DNA from: Streptosporangiaceae bacterium
Lineage (GTDB): Bacteria; Actinomycetota; Actinomycetes; Streptosporangiales; Streptosporangiaceae
Length of the DNA: 10,911 bases
Assembly: GCA_030043395.1 (NCBI GenBank)
Contig: JASHXW010000279.1
Location: 1-10,911, forward strand
Reading direction: 5' to 3'
The position numbers were made by a program, and so were the translations under genes. The notes beneath the pieces are model-generated. The model was not told where the DNA came from. It did no database searches and saw only the letters and a list, made by a program, of their open reading frames with translations. Every line of letters starts with the position of its first letter. The stretch's first letter is position 1. Positions 1 through 7,439 of this stretch are shown piece after piece.

Positions 1-1137
1 GAGCAGCTCACAGGGGTACCGGACACACTGCGCGGCGACTTGGTGCAAGCCGCCGAGCAGGCAAGCGCCGCCACGGCCGAACTCGGCACCTTCCTCACCC
101 GAGAACTGCTTCCGCTCGCCCGGCAGAAAGACGCGTGCGGGCGGGAGGTCTACGCCAGAGCGCTGCGCTCCTTTCTCGGAGCCACCGTGGATCTCGAGGA
201 GGCGTACGCCCGGGGGTGGGAGGAGATCGCCCGAGTCCGCGCCGAGCAACAACGAGTCGCCAGCCTGATCCAGCCTGGCGCCAGCAGGGATGAAGCTGCG
301 GGTGTCCTGGACAAGGATCCCGCGCGCCGCATCGAAGGGCGCGAGAACTTCCGCGCCTGGATGCAAGAGCTGGCCGACCGCGCCATCAGCGAGCTGCACG
401 GCGTCCACTTCGACGTCCCTGAGCAGGCCCGCCGGATCGAGGCGATGATCGCGCCGACCAGCGATGGCGGCATCTACTACACCGATCCATCGGAGGACTG
501 GTCGCGCCCAGGCCGGGTGTGGTGGTCGGTACCCGACGAGCAGGAGTCGTTCGCCACCTGGAAAGAAGTCACGACCATCTACCACGAGGGCGTTCCCGGC
601 CACCACCTGCAGATCTCCCAGGCACTGGCCGAGCGCGAGAACCTCAATCGCTGGCAGCGACTGATGTGCTGGGTCGCCGGGCACGGCGAGGGCTGGGCCG
701 TCTACGCCGAGCGCCTCATGGGAGAACTCGGTTACCTGGCTGACCCCGGCGCACACCTCGGAATGCTCGACCGGCAGCTCATGCCGGCCGCTATCACGGT
801 CCTGGACATCGGCCTGCACCTAGAGTTGCAGATCCCGGCGGGTGCGGGCTGGGGCCCGGGCGCTGGAGAGCGCTGGAACGCCGCGCTGGCCTGGGAGTTC
901 CTGCAGGCGCATTCCAACTTCGAGGAGGAGCGGCTGCGCTTTGAGCTGCATCGCTATCTGGGCTGGCCCGGTCAGGCTCCGTCCTACATGCTCGGTGCGC
1001 AGGTCTGGCTCCAGGCTAGGGCGGAAGCCAAGGGCCGGGCCAAGGATGCGTTCAGCCTCAAGGACTTCCACTCCAGGGCACTCAGCCTGGGTCCCATGGG
1101 CCTGGACCCGCTGCGCCAGGAACTGGCCCGGCTCTAG
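1..1137 (+). CDS. DUF885 family metal-dependent hydrolase, 5' end missing
   Basis: The reading frame is open from base 1, so this is the C-terminal part (about 378 codons) of a protein whose family is usually around 550-600 residues; roughly the first third lies outside the window. The TTG at 40 and GTG at 43 are internal codons, not a start. DUF885 proteins are putative zinc peptidases or hydrolases of unknown substrate. The visible sequence has the family hallmarks: a GGIYYT stretch near base 466, the metal-binding-like motif H-E-G-V-P-G-H-H at 583-606, then H-G-E-G-W-A at 682-699 followed by Y-A-E-R-L, and the closing stretch L-G-W-P-G-Q-A-P-S-Y near 958-988. H-E-x4-H-H plus the later glutamate is a plausible metal site. 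It ends in TAG at 1135-1137, convergent with the carboxypeptidase gene 20 bases on. No signal peptide can be judged. The family is certain, the biochemical role unknown. Confidence 0.9.
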   Translation, partial: EQLTGVPDTLRGDLVQAAEQASAATAELGTFLTRELLPLARQKDACGREVYARALRSFLGATVDLEEAYARGWEEIARVRAEQQRVASLIQPGASRDEAAGVLDKDPARRIEGRENFRAWMQELADRAISELHGVHFDVPEQARRIEAMIAPTSDGGIYYTDPSEDWSRPGRVWWSVPDEQESFATWKEVTTIYHEGVPGHHLQISQALAERENLNRWQRLMCWVAGHGEGWAVYAERLMGELGYLADPGAHLGMLDRQLMPAAITVLDIGLHLELQIPAGAGWGPGAGERWNAALAWEFLQAHSNFEEERLRFELHRYLGWPGQAPSYMLGAQVWLQARAEAKGRAKDAFSLKDFHSRALSLGPMGLDPLRQELARL

Positions 1138-1157
1138 GCCGGATAGATCGGCGCGCC

Positions 1158-2390
1158 TCAGGTACGCGGCCGGCTTCCTGCCTGCCCGCTAGAGCGCTTC
1201 CCGAATAGGGTCTTGCGGCGGACCCAGGCGAATCCGCCGATGATGCCAGCGAACAGGCCGGCCAAGACGCCGGCGGCCACGGCAGTTCCGCTCGCCGAGC
1301 TGTGCGCGGCCGCGACCGGCACGTTGCGCGGCGCGATGTGCGCAGGCTTCGTACGTGGCGTCGCCAGCGGTGGCACCAGCACGCCGACCGGCTTGACCTT
1401 CCCGTCCATGGCGAAGCCCCAGTTCAGCAGCTTCTCGGCGGAGTGGATCTCGGTGAGCGGCGTGGCGTGCATGACAGTGGCGATCAGCGTCACGCCGTGC
1501 CGCCTGGCGATGCCGATGTAGGTCGCCTCGGCTTTGATCGTCCAGCCGATCTTGCCGCCGATGCCGCCGGGGTACTGAGTCAGCAGGTAATTCTGGTTGA
1601 CCAGGGTGACGACCTTGCGCGGCGTGATGGGGAACTTCGCTGACAGCGTCGAGTCGTATTTCATGAACGCAGGCATCCGCACCGCCTGCCTGGCGATCAG
1701 CGCGAGGTCGTACGCGGACACAACTTGCCCCGGCGCCGGCAGCCCGTTCGGCAGCTTGGCGACCACGTCATAGGCCTGCAGGTGATGCGCCTCAGCGTTG
1801 ACCAGCGCCATGCCCTTGCTGAACGACCCGCTGGCCTGAACCAGTGCCACGGCCGCGTCGTTGGCCGAGATCAGCAGCAGTGCGTGGAACAGGTCAGACA
1901 CCTTATAGGCGTGGCCGGGGATGAGGCCGACGTCGAACTCCTCTTGTGAGGCAGCCAGCTTGGACGCCACGACCGTCGCGTTGGGGTTCAGCCTGGGCAG
2001 CATCGTGATCGCGGTGAGGACCTTCAGTGTGCTCGCTGGCGGATAGAGCCCGTGCGCGTCCTTCGCGGCGAGCACGGCGCCCGTGCCCGCGTTAGCGATG
2101 ACATACGCCGATGCAGGAATGTCGGGCAGCGTTAGCTTGCCGTGCGCGGGATAGTTCACGACGATTCCTGGGCTAGCCAGCCGGGTCCCGCCGATGTCGG
2201 ATTTGATCAGGATCGGCGGGTGAGTCGGCCCCGGTGTCCCCTCGGGCCCTGGAGCGACGTGGGCCGACGCCAGCCGCGACGGCAGCATGCTTGCGGCTTG
2301 CGCTGCGACGGCCGGCCGGACCGCGAGACTGGTTGCGGACACGAGCGCCACTAGCCCGGCCGCCGCACAGGCAGGCCTGACAAACACCAT
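1158..2390 (-). CDS. D-alanyl-D-alanine carboxypeptidase (peptidase S11), secreted and membrane-anchored, K-I-G variant
   Basis: A 410-residue S11 penicillin-binding enzyme that would trim or cross-link peptidoglycan stem peptides outside the cell. A signal peptide covers about residues 1-30. The catalytic S-x-x-K is S120-T-L-K123. The second motif is S175-A-N177. The third, normally K-T/S-G, reads K280-I-G282; the codon for 281 is ATC at 1548-1550, so this is in the DNA and not a mistranslation. A threonine/proline/alanine-rich stretch (about 340-368) leads to one membrane helix (about 369-390) and a basic tail R-R-K, which places the catalytic domain outside and the tail in the cytoplasm. 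The ATG at 2390 is preceded by GAGG six bases upstream (2397-2400), supporting this start. Two small palindromes lie in the 200-base upstream gap. It follows the propeller gene on the same strand but is probably transcribed separately. Family certain; activity uncertain because of the K-I-G. Confidence 0.92.
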   Translation of the reverse strand: MVFVRPACAAAGLVALVSATSLAVRPAVAAQAASMLPSRLASAHVAPGPEGTPGPTHPPILIKSDIGGTRLASPGIVVNYPAHGKLTLPDIPASAYVIANAGTGAVLAAKDAHGLYPPASTLKVLTAITMLPRLNPNATVVASKLAASQEEFDVGLIPGHAYKVSDLFHALLLISANDAAVALVQASGSFSKGMALVNAEAHHLQAYDVVAKLPNGLPAPGQVVSAYDLALIARQAVRMPAFMKYDSTLSAKFPITPRKVVTLVNQNYLLTQYPGGIGGKIGWTIKAEATYIGIARRHGVTLIATVMHATPLTEIHSAEKLLNWGFAMDGKVKPVGVLVPPLATPRTKPAHIAPRNVPVAAAHSSASGTAVAAGVLAGLFAGIIGGFAWVRRKTLFGKRSSGQAGSRPRT

Positions 2391-2439
2391 CGGAAACCTC
2401 GATCCCCCGAAATCGGCGGCTCCAATGTCCTTTCACAAT

Positions 2440-2449
2440 TTTCCGGAAA
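2440..2449. promoter_or_regulatory. Ten-base palindrome TTTCCGGAAA upstream of the carboxypeptidase gene
   Basis: A perfect palindrome centred about 54 bases before the carboxypeptidase ATG, in the 200-base gap between two minus-strand genes. Position and symmetry would suit an operator for a dimeric regulator, but no regulator is known to me for this sequence and no clear -10/-35 pair was found beside it. Inference only. Confidence 0.25.
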
Positions 2450-2480
2450 GACATCACACACGCAGGCAGCCGACGATCAC

Positions 2481-2491
2481 TACGCTGCGTA
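2481..2491. promoter_or_regulatory. Inverted repeat TACGC-T-GCGTA upstream of the carboxypeptidase gene
   Basis: Two perfect 5-base arms around a single central base, about 90-100 bases before the carboxypeptidase start. It could be a second operator half or chance. No c-di-AMP (ydaO-type) riboswitch, which precedes some actinobacterial cell-wall genes, was recognised in this gap. Confidence 0.2.
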
Positions 2492-2591
2492 ACCCTTCCC
2501 GGGACCCCGGCCCACACTCGCCCCGCAATCCGGCCTAAAGAAGCGTTAGCGGTGCGATTGGCGCGGTTTACCGGCAAAGATTGGCCAACAG

Positions 2592-3803
2592 TTAGCCGAT
2601 ATACGAGGTGTGCCAGGCGCTCCCGGTCCAGTGCATGAACATCTGGCCTGCCGGGCTGGGACTGTCCGCCGGGCTGGAGCCGACCGCCCAGGCCTGGTTC
2701 GGCGAGGACATCGACACCCCGCGCAGAACTCCGCCGCTGGACCTGACCGGCGTCGGCTTCACGGTCCACGACTTGCCGTTCCAGTGCATGGCGAGCGGCT
2801 TGTCGGCCCCGGTGTAGCCCACCGCCCACGCGTCCTTCGAGGACGACGCGCTGATGCTGGTGAGTGTGTCGCCAGCGCCCGGGCTAGGACTCGTGACCCG
2901 CTTCCACGTCTTGCCGTTCCACTGCAGGATCAGTGTCTTGCCGCCGGACTGGCCGACGGCCCAGGCGTTCTTCGCGGACGTGGCAGTAACGCTGTAGAGA
3001 AAGCCGGCCTTCGCAGCCGGGCTCGGGCTGGCAGCCCGGTTCCAGTGCTTGCCGTTCCATTGCAGGACGAAGGCGTCCTGGCCGGAGTATCCCACCGCCC
3101 AGGCATCGTTAGCCGAGGTCGCGGTTACGCCCAGGAGCGCGCTGTTGGAGCCCGGGCTCGGGCTGGTCGCGTGCGCCCATGCCGTGCCGTCCCACCGCAG
3201 GATGAACGCCTTGCCTGCCTGGTTATCGCCGACTGCCCAGGCATTGCTGGCCGATGTCTCCGCCACTGCGTTGAGCACGGCGGCGCCTGGGCCAGGACTC
3301 GGGCTCGGTACCGTCGTCCAGGTCGTGCCCTCCAGGCGGAGTGTCAGTGTCTTCTGCCCTGACGCCGGATATGTGGCGCCGACTGCCCACAGGCCGCTGG
3401 TGCCGATCGGCGTCACCCCGAACAGGGCGCCGCCGTTGGAGAGGCTGAGCTCCTCATCGGTCCAGGATGTCCCGGTCCACTGCTGCACAAGGGGCTCGTA
3501 CGGTGGGCTGCTGCCCGCGTACCCGACGGCCCACGTGTCGCCGGACGACTTCGCCGACACTGCCGACAGGTCCCCGGTCACCACGAGGTCAGGCATGGCA
3601 GGGACGCCCGCCGATAGCGGCTTCCGGCTGCGGCTTGCCTGAACCTGCGAGGGCCGGGCATGGCCGGACGCGGTCGCCGCCGCCGCCGATGGCCAGCCAG
3701 CGCCGCCAGCGGCCGCGGCCACGGCCGCGGCGCCGGCCGTGGCCAGGATTGCCGTGCGGGTCCAGGCCCGCGGGAAGCAGATCCCATTGCGCTTTGCAGC
3801 CAT
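2592..3803 (-). CDS. Secreted seven-bladed beta-propeller-like protein with W-A-V-G repeats
   Basis: 403 residues of unknown function. Residues 1-46 look like an export signal: basic K-R-N...R-A-W-T-R, then an alanine-rich hydrophobic run (about 18-35) and small residues before a likely cleavage near 43-46. A Ser/Lys/Arg-rich linker follows. From residue 79 to the C-terminus there are exactly seven repeats of 45-50 residues, each with (A/T/L)-W-A-V-G (W91, W139, W189, W235, W281, W326, W372), then a hydrophobic strand, W-(N/D/T)-G-x-x-W, and in most an S-P-S-P turn. Seven such units suggest a closed seven-bladed propeller; the family occurs in soil actinobacteria and Chloroflexi, usually annotated hypothetical. 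No enzyme motif is seen, so binding outside the cell is the guess. Start: a GTG at 3833 is also in frame, but the ATG at 3803 has a strong GGGAGGG seven bases upstream, and the signal peptide begins there. Family known to me only as a repeat type. Confidence 0.88.
   Translation of the reverse strand: MAAKRNGICFPRAWTRTAILATAGAAAVAAAAGGAGWPSAAAATASGHARPSQVQASRSRKPLSAGVPAMPDLVVTGDLSAVSAKSSGDTWAVGYAGSSPPYEPLVQQWTGTSWTDEELSLSNGGALFGVTPIGTSGLWAVGATYPASGQKTLTLRLEGTTWTTVPSPSPGPGAAVLNAVAETSASNAWAVGDNQAGKAFILRWDGTAWAHATSPSPGSNSALLGVTATSANDAWAVGYSGQDAFVLQWNGKHWNRAASPSPAAKAGFLYSVTATSAKNAWAVGQSGGKTLILQWNGKTWKRVTSPSPGAGDTLTSISASSSKDAWAVGYTGADKPLAMHWNGKSWTVKPTPVRSSGGVLRGVSMSSPNQAWAVGSSPADSPSPAGQMFMHWTGSAWHTSYIG
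2595..3569 (-). repeat. Seven tandem coding repeats of about 135-150 bases
   Basis: Within the propeller gene the units start at about residues 79, 126, 175, 222, 268, 313 and 359 of the protein. Units 3-6 are the most alike (shared N-A-W-A-V-G / D-A-W-A-V-G, W-N-G-K, and S-P-S-P), units 1, 2 and 7 are more divergent and carry small insertions between the W-A-V-G and the W-x-G. The last unit ends at the stop codon without an S-P-S-P turn. This pattern suggests duplication of inner blades after the outer ones diverged. Confidence 0.85.
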
Positions 3804-3810
3804 AACCGAC

Positions 3811-3818
3811 CCTCCCTG
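3811..3818 (-). promoter_or_regulatory. Ribosome binding site that fixes the propeller gene start
   Basis: On the minus strand AGGGAGGG lies about seven bases before the ATG at 3803. The upstream in-frame GTG at 3833 has no comparable site and would add ten residues before the basic n-region of the signal peptide, so 3803 is preferred. Confidence 0.7.
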
Positions 3819-3890
3819 GGTTGATTGTGGCACACCTCACATCGGGGTCCTTCGGTTCGCTACGGGACACCCGGGCCGGACCCATCGGTC

Positions 3891-3919
3891 CTGACCTGCG
3901 GCCACGAAAGCCGTAGCCT
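3891..3919 (+). promoter_or_regulatory. Predicted leaderless promoter of the mutase gene
   Basis: CTGACC (3891-3896) matches the TTGACA -35 consensus at four of six, then a 17-base spacer, then TAGCCT (3914-3919), a T-A-n-n-n-T actinobacterial -10. Seven bases separate the -10 from the ATG at 3927, so transcription would begin at 3926 or 3927. There is no Shine-Dalgarno before that ATG. Spacing and missing ribosome site together point to a leaderless mRNA, common in actinobacteria. Inference from sequence only. Confidence 0.5.
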
Positions 3920-3926
3920 GGTGACC

Positions 3927-5507
<1,581 letters not shown>

Positions 5508-5544
5508 CAAGATGCGTACTAGCTAGCTGGCATTTGCGGGGCTT

Positions 5545-5571
5545 GCCGCCGGGACGGATAGTCGGCCCCGG
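5545..5571. terminator. GC-rich hairpin 38 bases after the mutase stop
   Basis: CCGGG (5549-5553) can pair with CCCGG (5567-5571), and the alternative GCCG (5545-5548) with CGGC (5563-5566). It is placed where a mutase terminator would be, but there is no following T-run, so at most a U-less or factor-dependent terminator. Weak call. Confidence 0.25.
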
Positions 5572-5656
5572 AGAGGGAAGCTTGCGTGCGGATTACTGGT
5601 CACAATCGGGCAACACCAGCGGCGGGCCGCAATGAGCGCTAGCATGCTTGTCTGTA

Positions 5657-5734
5657 CCGGATGGCGATGGGATCGTTCGATCCGGTCCACGGGATCGCCA
5701 GTATGCCGGCGAGTGGCGAAAAAATGGATTCGCC
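5657..5734 (+). promoter_or_regulatory. Attenuator-like set of four alternating complementary segments
   Basis: Segment 1 TGGCGAT (5662-5668) pairs with segment 2 ATCGCCA (5694-5700), seven perfect pairs, enclosing an inner hairpin GGATC-gttc-GATCC (5670-5683) and flanked by CCGG (5657-5660) with CCGG (5706-5709). Segment 3 TGGCGAA (5714-5720) pairs over six bases with segment 4 TTCGCC (5729-5734), loop of eight. Segment 2 can instead pair with segment 3 (TCGCCA 5695-5700 with TGGCGA 5714-5719). The 1:2 plus 3:4 versus 2:3 layout is that of a transcription attenuator or two-state riboswitch. Against this: the next clear gene begins 310 bases downstream, and no T-run follows segment 4. The same repeats exist on the minus strand. 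Confidence 0.35.
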
Positions 5735-5864
5735 TCGACGAGCATACGGGCCGCGGGTTTTCACGCATTTGCTGGCGCGAATTGTTCTGCCATGTCGCAG
5801 TGGCGCTTGTGCCTAACGTGATGACGACGGTTTGAAGGACCGAAATGCAGACACTCTGTGCTTG

Positions 5865-5890
5865 GCATATCCGGCAAGGAAGCCGGATGC
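5865..5890. other. Stem-loop ATCCGG / CCGGAT
   Basis: ATCCGG (5869-5874) pairs with CCGGAT (5883-5888), loop of eight, extendable by a wobble pair. An alternative register pairs GCAT (5865-5868) with ATGC (5887-5890) around CCGG/CCGG, leaving a two-base bulge. It lies inside the small frame 5845-6051 and upstream of the amidohydrolase. Function unknown; part of the structured region. Confidence 0.35.
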
Positions 5891-5932
5891 GATGGCAGCC
5901 TGTGCTGCGCGGGTTTTCCGCCGCGATAACAC

Positions 5933-5960
5933 CCCCGGTAGCAGCCTGCAAGAACCGGGG
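5933..5960. other. All-GC stem-loop CCCCGG / CCGGGG before the amidohydrolase
   Basis: CCCCGG (5933-5938) pairs perfectly with CCGGGG (5955-5960) around a 16-base loop. It ends 70 bases before the ribosome site of the amidohydrolase. It could be a leader structure or a terminator without a T-run. No known riboswitch consensus (cobalamin, TPP, SAM, glycine) was recognised around it. Confidence 0.35.
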
Positions 5961-6030
5961 CGTCATCCTTAGCGTGAGTGCGTCGCGCGCTGGCGCAAGT
6001 GCCTGGCGCGCCGACCTGATCGTTGCCGCG

Positions 6031-6037
6031 GGGGAGG
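6031..6037 (+). promoter_or_regulatory. Ribosome binding site of the amidohydrolase
   Basis: GGGGAGG ends six bases before the ATG at 6044. It decides this start over the upstream in-frame codon at 6023, which would sit before the ribosome site and add seven unconserved residues. Confidence 0.75.
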
Positions 6038-6043
6038 CGACGG

Positions 6044-7351
6044 ATGGCTGAGCATGAGCTGGCTGGCGAACTTGGCGCGTTCCTGGCCAGTCACGAGAGC
6101 GAACTGATCGAGTTCCGCAGGGACCTGCACGCGCACCCCGAGGTCGGCTACGCCGAGCACCGGACGACCCGGCAGATCGCCATGCGGCTGGAGGCCGCCG
6201 GGCTGCGCTCCGCCGTCCTGCCCAAGGGAACCGGCGTCATCGCCGACGTCGGCGGCCGGGCGGACGACGAGCCCACCGTCGCGTTGCGGGCCGACATCGA
6301 CGCGCTGCCGATCCTCGATGAGAAGAACGTCCCGTACCGGTCGCTGAACCGTGGTGCCTGCCACGCCTGCGGGCACGACGTGCACACGACGATCCTGCTG
6401 GGCACCGGCCTGTTCCTGGCCAGGGCAGCGGCCGCTGGCGCCCTGCCTGGCAAGGTCAGGCTGATCTTCCAGCCAGCCGAGGAAGTGCCGGGCGGCGCGC
6501 TCGACGTGCTGGCCGCTGGCGGCATCTCGTCGGTCGAGCGGGTCTTCGCGCTGCATTGCGACCCCAGGCTCGCGGTCGGCCAGATCGGGACCAGGATCGG
6601 CCCGATCACCGCTGCCTGTGACAAGGTCAAGGTCCACCTCACCGGGCCGGGCGGGCATACCGCGCGCCCGCACCTGACCGCTGACCTGGTCTTCGCCCTC
6701 GGCAAGATCATCACCGAGCTTCCGGCAGCGTTGTCCCGGCGGATCGACCCCAGGTCCGGCCTGAGCCTGGTCTGGGGCCGGGTCAACGCCGGCTCGGCAG
6801 CCAATGCGATCCCCGACTGCGGAGAGGCCGAGGGCACGGTGCGGTGCCTGGACGACAGCGCCTGGCATGCCGCGCCCGACATGCTCAAGAGCCTCGTGGA
6901 GTCGGTAGCCAGCGCGTACGGCGTCACGGCGGACCTCAGCTACACGCGCAGCGTGCCGCCAGCGGTGAACGAGGCGGTCAGCACGGGCATGGTCGCTGCC
7001 GCCGCAGAGCGTGTTCTCGGCCCCGACGCGATCACCCCGGCTCCGCAGAGCCTGGGCGGCGAGGACTTCGCCTGGTACCTGGAGTCCATCCCCGGCAGCC
7101 TGTTCCGGCTCGGGACGCGCCCGCCCGGGTCGGTGCAGGAGTTCGATATCCACCAGCCGATGTTCGACGTGGACGAGCGCTGCATCGCCGTCGGGCTGAA
7201 GGTGATGGCCGCGACCGCGCTGACCGCGATCGGCCGGATCGGCACCGCTGAGGCCGATGTTGCCCCTGGTGTCGTGGCGATGACCGACGGGGTCAGCCTG
7301 GCCGGGCCGTTATTAGCGGATCGCCGCGCGACCTTGACCATGCCGTTATGA
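6044..7351 (+). CDS. M20D family metallo-amidohydrolase (N-acyl-amino-acid / hippurate hydrolase type)
   Basis: 435 residues, a cytosolic two-metal enzyme expected to remove an acyl group from N-acyl amino acids or related amides. Motifs in order: L-H-A-H-P-E near 28-33, R-A-D-I-D-A-L-P near 82-89, the metal motif H-A-C-G-H-D-V-H with ligands C109 and H111, E146-E147 (catalytic base and metal ligand), H171 (ligand), the lid/dimerisation domain with G-P-G-G-H205-T, G-G-E-D-F near 338-342 and the last ligand H370 in D-I-H-Q-P. The E147-to-H171 spacing of 24 equals that in plant ILL2. The domain ends about residue 395; a tail of roughly 40 residues without a recognised domain follows. The gene is preceded by the structured gap and followed by the PH-domain gene. 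AmiA-type proteins occur beside lpdA in mycobacteria (from memory). The true substrate cannot be read from the sequence. Confidence 0.93.
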   Translation: MAEHELAGELGAFLASHESELIEFRRDLHAHPEVGYAEHRTTRQIAMRLEAAGLRSAVLPKGTGVIADVGGRADDEPTVALRADIDALPILDEKNVPYRSLNRGACHACGHDVHTTILLGTGLFLARAAAAGALPGKVRLIFQPAEEVPGGALDVLAAGGISSVERVFALHCDPRLAVGQIGTRIGPITAACDKVKVHLTGPGGHTARPHLTADLVFALGKIITELPAALSRRIDPRSGLSLVWGRVNAGSAANAIPDCGEAEGTVRCLDDSAWHAAPDMLKSLVESVASAYGVTADLSYTRSVPPAVNEAVSTGMVAAAAERVLGPDAITPAPQSLGGEDFAWYLESIPGSLFRLGTRPPGSVQEFDIHQPMFDVDERCIAVGLKVMAATALTAIGRIGTAEADVAPGVVAMTDGVSLAGPLLADRRATLTMPL

Positions 7352-7376
7352 CTAGGCGGACCCAGCGGCGCATATT
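7348..7376 (+). promoter_or_regulatory. Possible promoter for the PH-domain gene, overlapping the amidohydrolase stop
   Basis: ATGACT (7348-7353) and CATATT (7371-7376) each match the sigma-70-like consensus at four of six positions with a 17-base spacer. Transcription would begin near 7383, downstream of the GTG at 7377, which favours a later start for the PH-domain protein. Weak but well spaced. Confidence 0.3.
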
Positions 7377-7439
7377 GTGGAACAGATTCCCGCGTCGGCA
7401 GGACGACGCCCTCGCACGGAAGCCGGAGTCGCCGCAACT

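Larger units (their letters stand above)
5508..6043. other. Gene-poor, lower-GC, structure-rich intergenic region
   Basis: 536 bases between the mutase stop and the amidohydrolase start. Base composition is visibly less GC-biased than the flanking genes (runs such as the A6 near 5719-5724). No recognisable protein family was found in any frame. It holds at least five inverted repeats (5545-5571, 5662-5700, 5714-5734, 5865-5890, 5933-5960) and a small frame at 5845-6051 with a good ribosome site whose stop overlaps the amidohydrolase start. No convincing sigma-70-type -35/-10 pair was found for the amidohydrolase; TAACGT at 5814-5819 is a lone -10 candidate. Possible contents are a structured 5' leader, a small RNA, or a decayed gene. 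Confidence 0.6.

Noticed and set aside
1128..1142. Hairpin CCGGC-tctag-GCCGG at the DUF885 stop codon as a terminator
   Set aside because: Only five pairs, overlaps the stop codon, and no T-run follows; too weak to call.
2556..2585. Direct repeat GATTGGC (2556-2562 and 2579-2585) and palindrome TTGGCCAA after the propeller stop
   Set aside because: Seven bases only, two copies, no supporting context; likely chance.
5671..5687. tRNA T-arm-like element: five-pair stem with a TTCGATC loop
   Set aside because: The following seven bases have no complementary acceptor strand in the expected position upstream, and no D-arm or anticodon arm can be drawn. It is part of the larger inverted-repeat structure.
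5632..5835. 67-codon plus-strand frame in the gap
   Set aside because: No ribosome site, no family, atypical composition; it runs through the alternating inverted repeats.
5523..5966. 147-codon minus-strand frame in the gap
   Set aside because: No recognisable family, Arg/Ser/Cys-rich composition typical of a chance frame, no good ribosome site, and it overlaps the hairpins.
5969..7153. 394-codon frame antisense to the amidohydrolase
   Set aside because: Same reasoning: antisense shadow of a gene with all its catalytic motifs.
7377..7439. N-terminal extension of the PH-domain protein from GTG 7377
   Set aside because: About half of third positions are A/T, there is no ribosome site, and the predicted transcript would start after it. 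Kept as an alternative in the gene entry.
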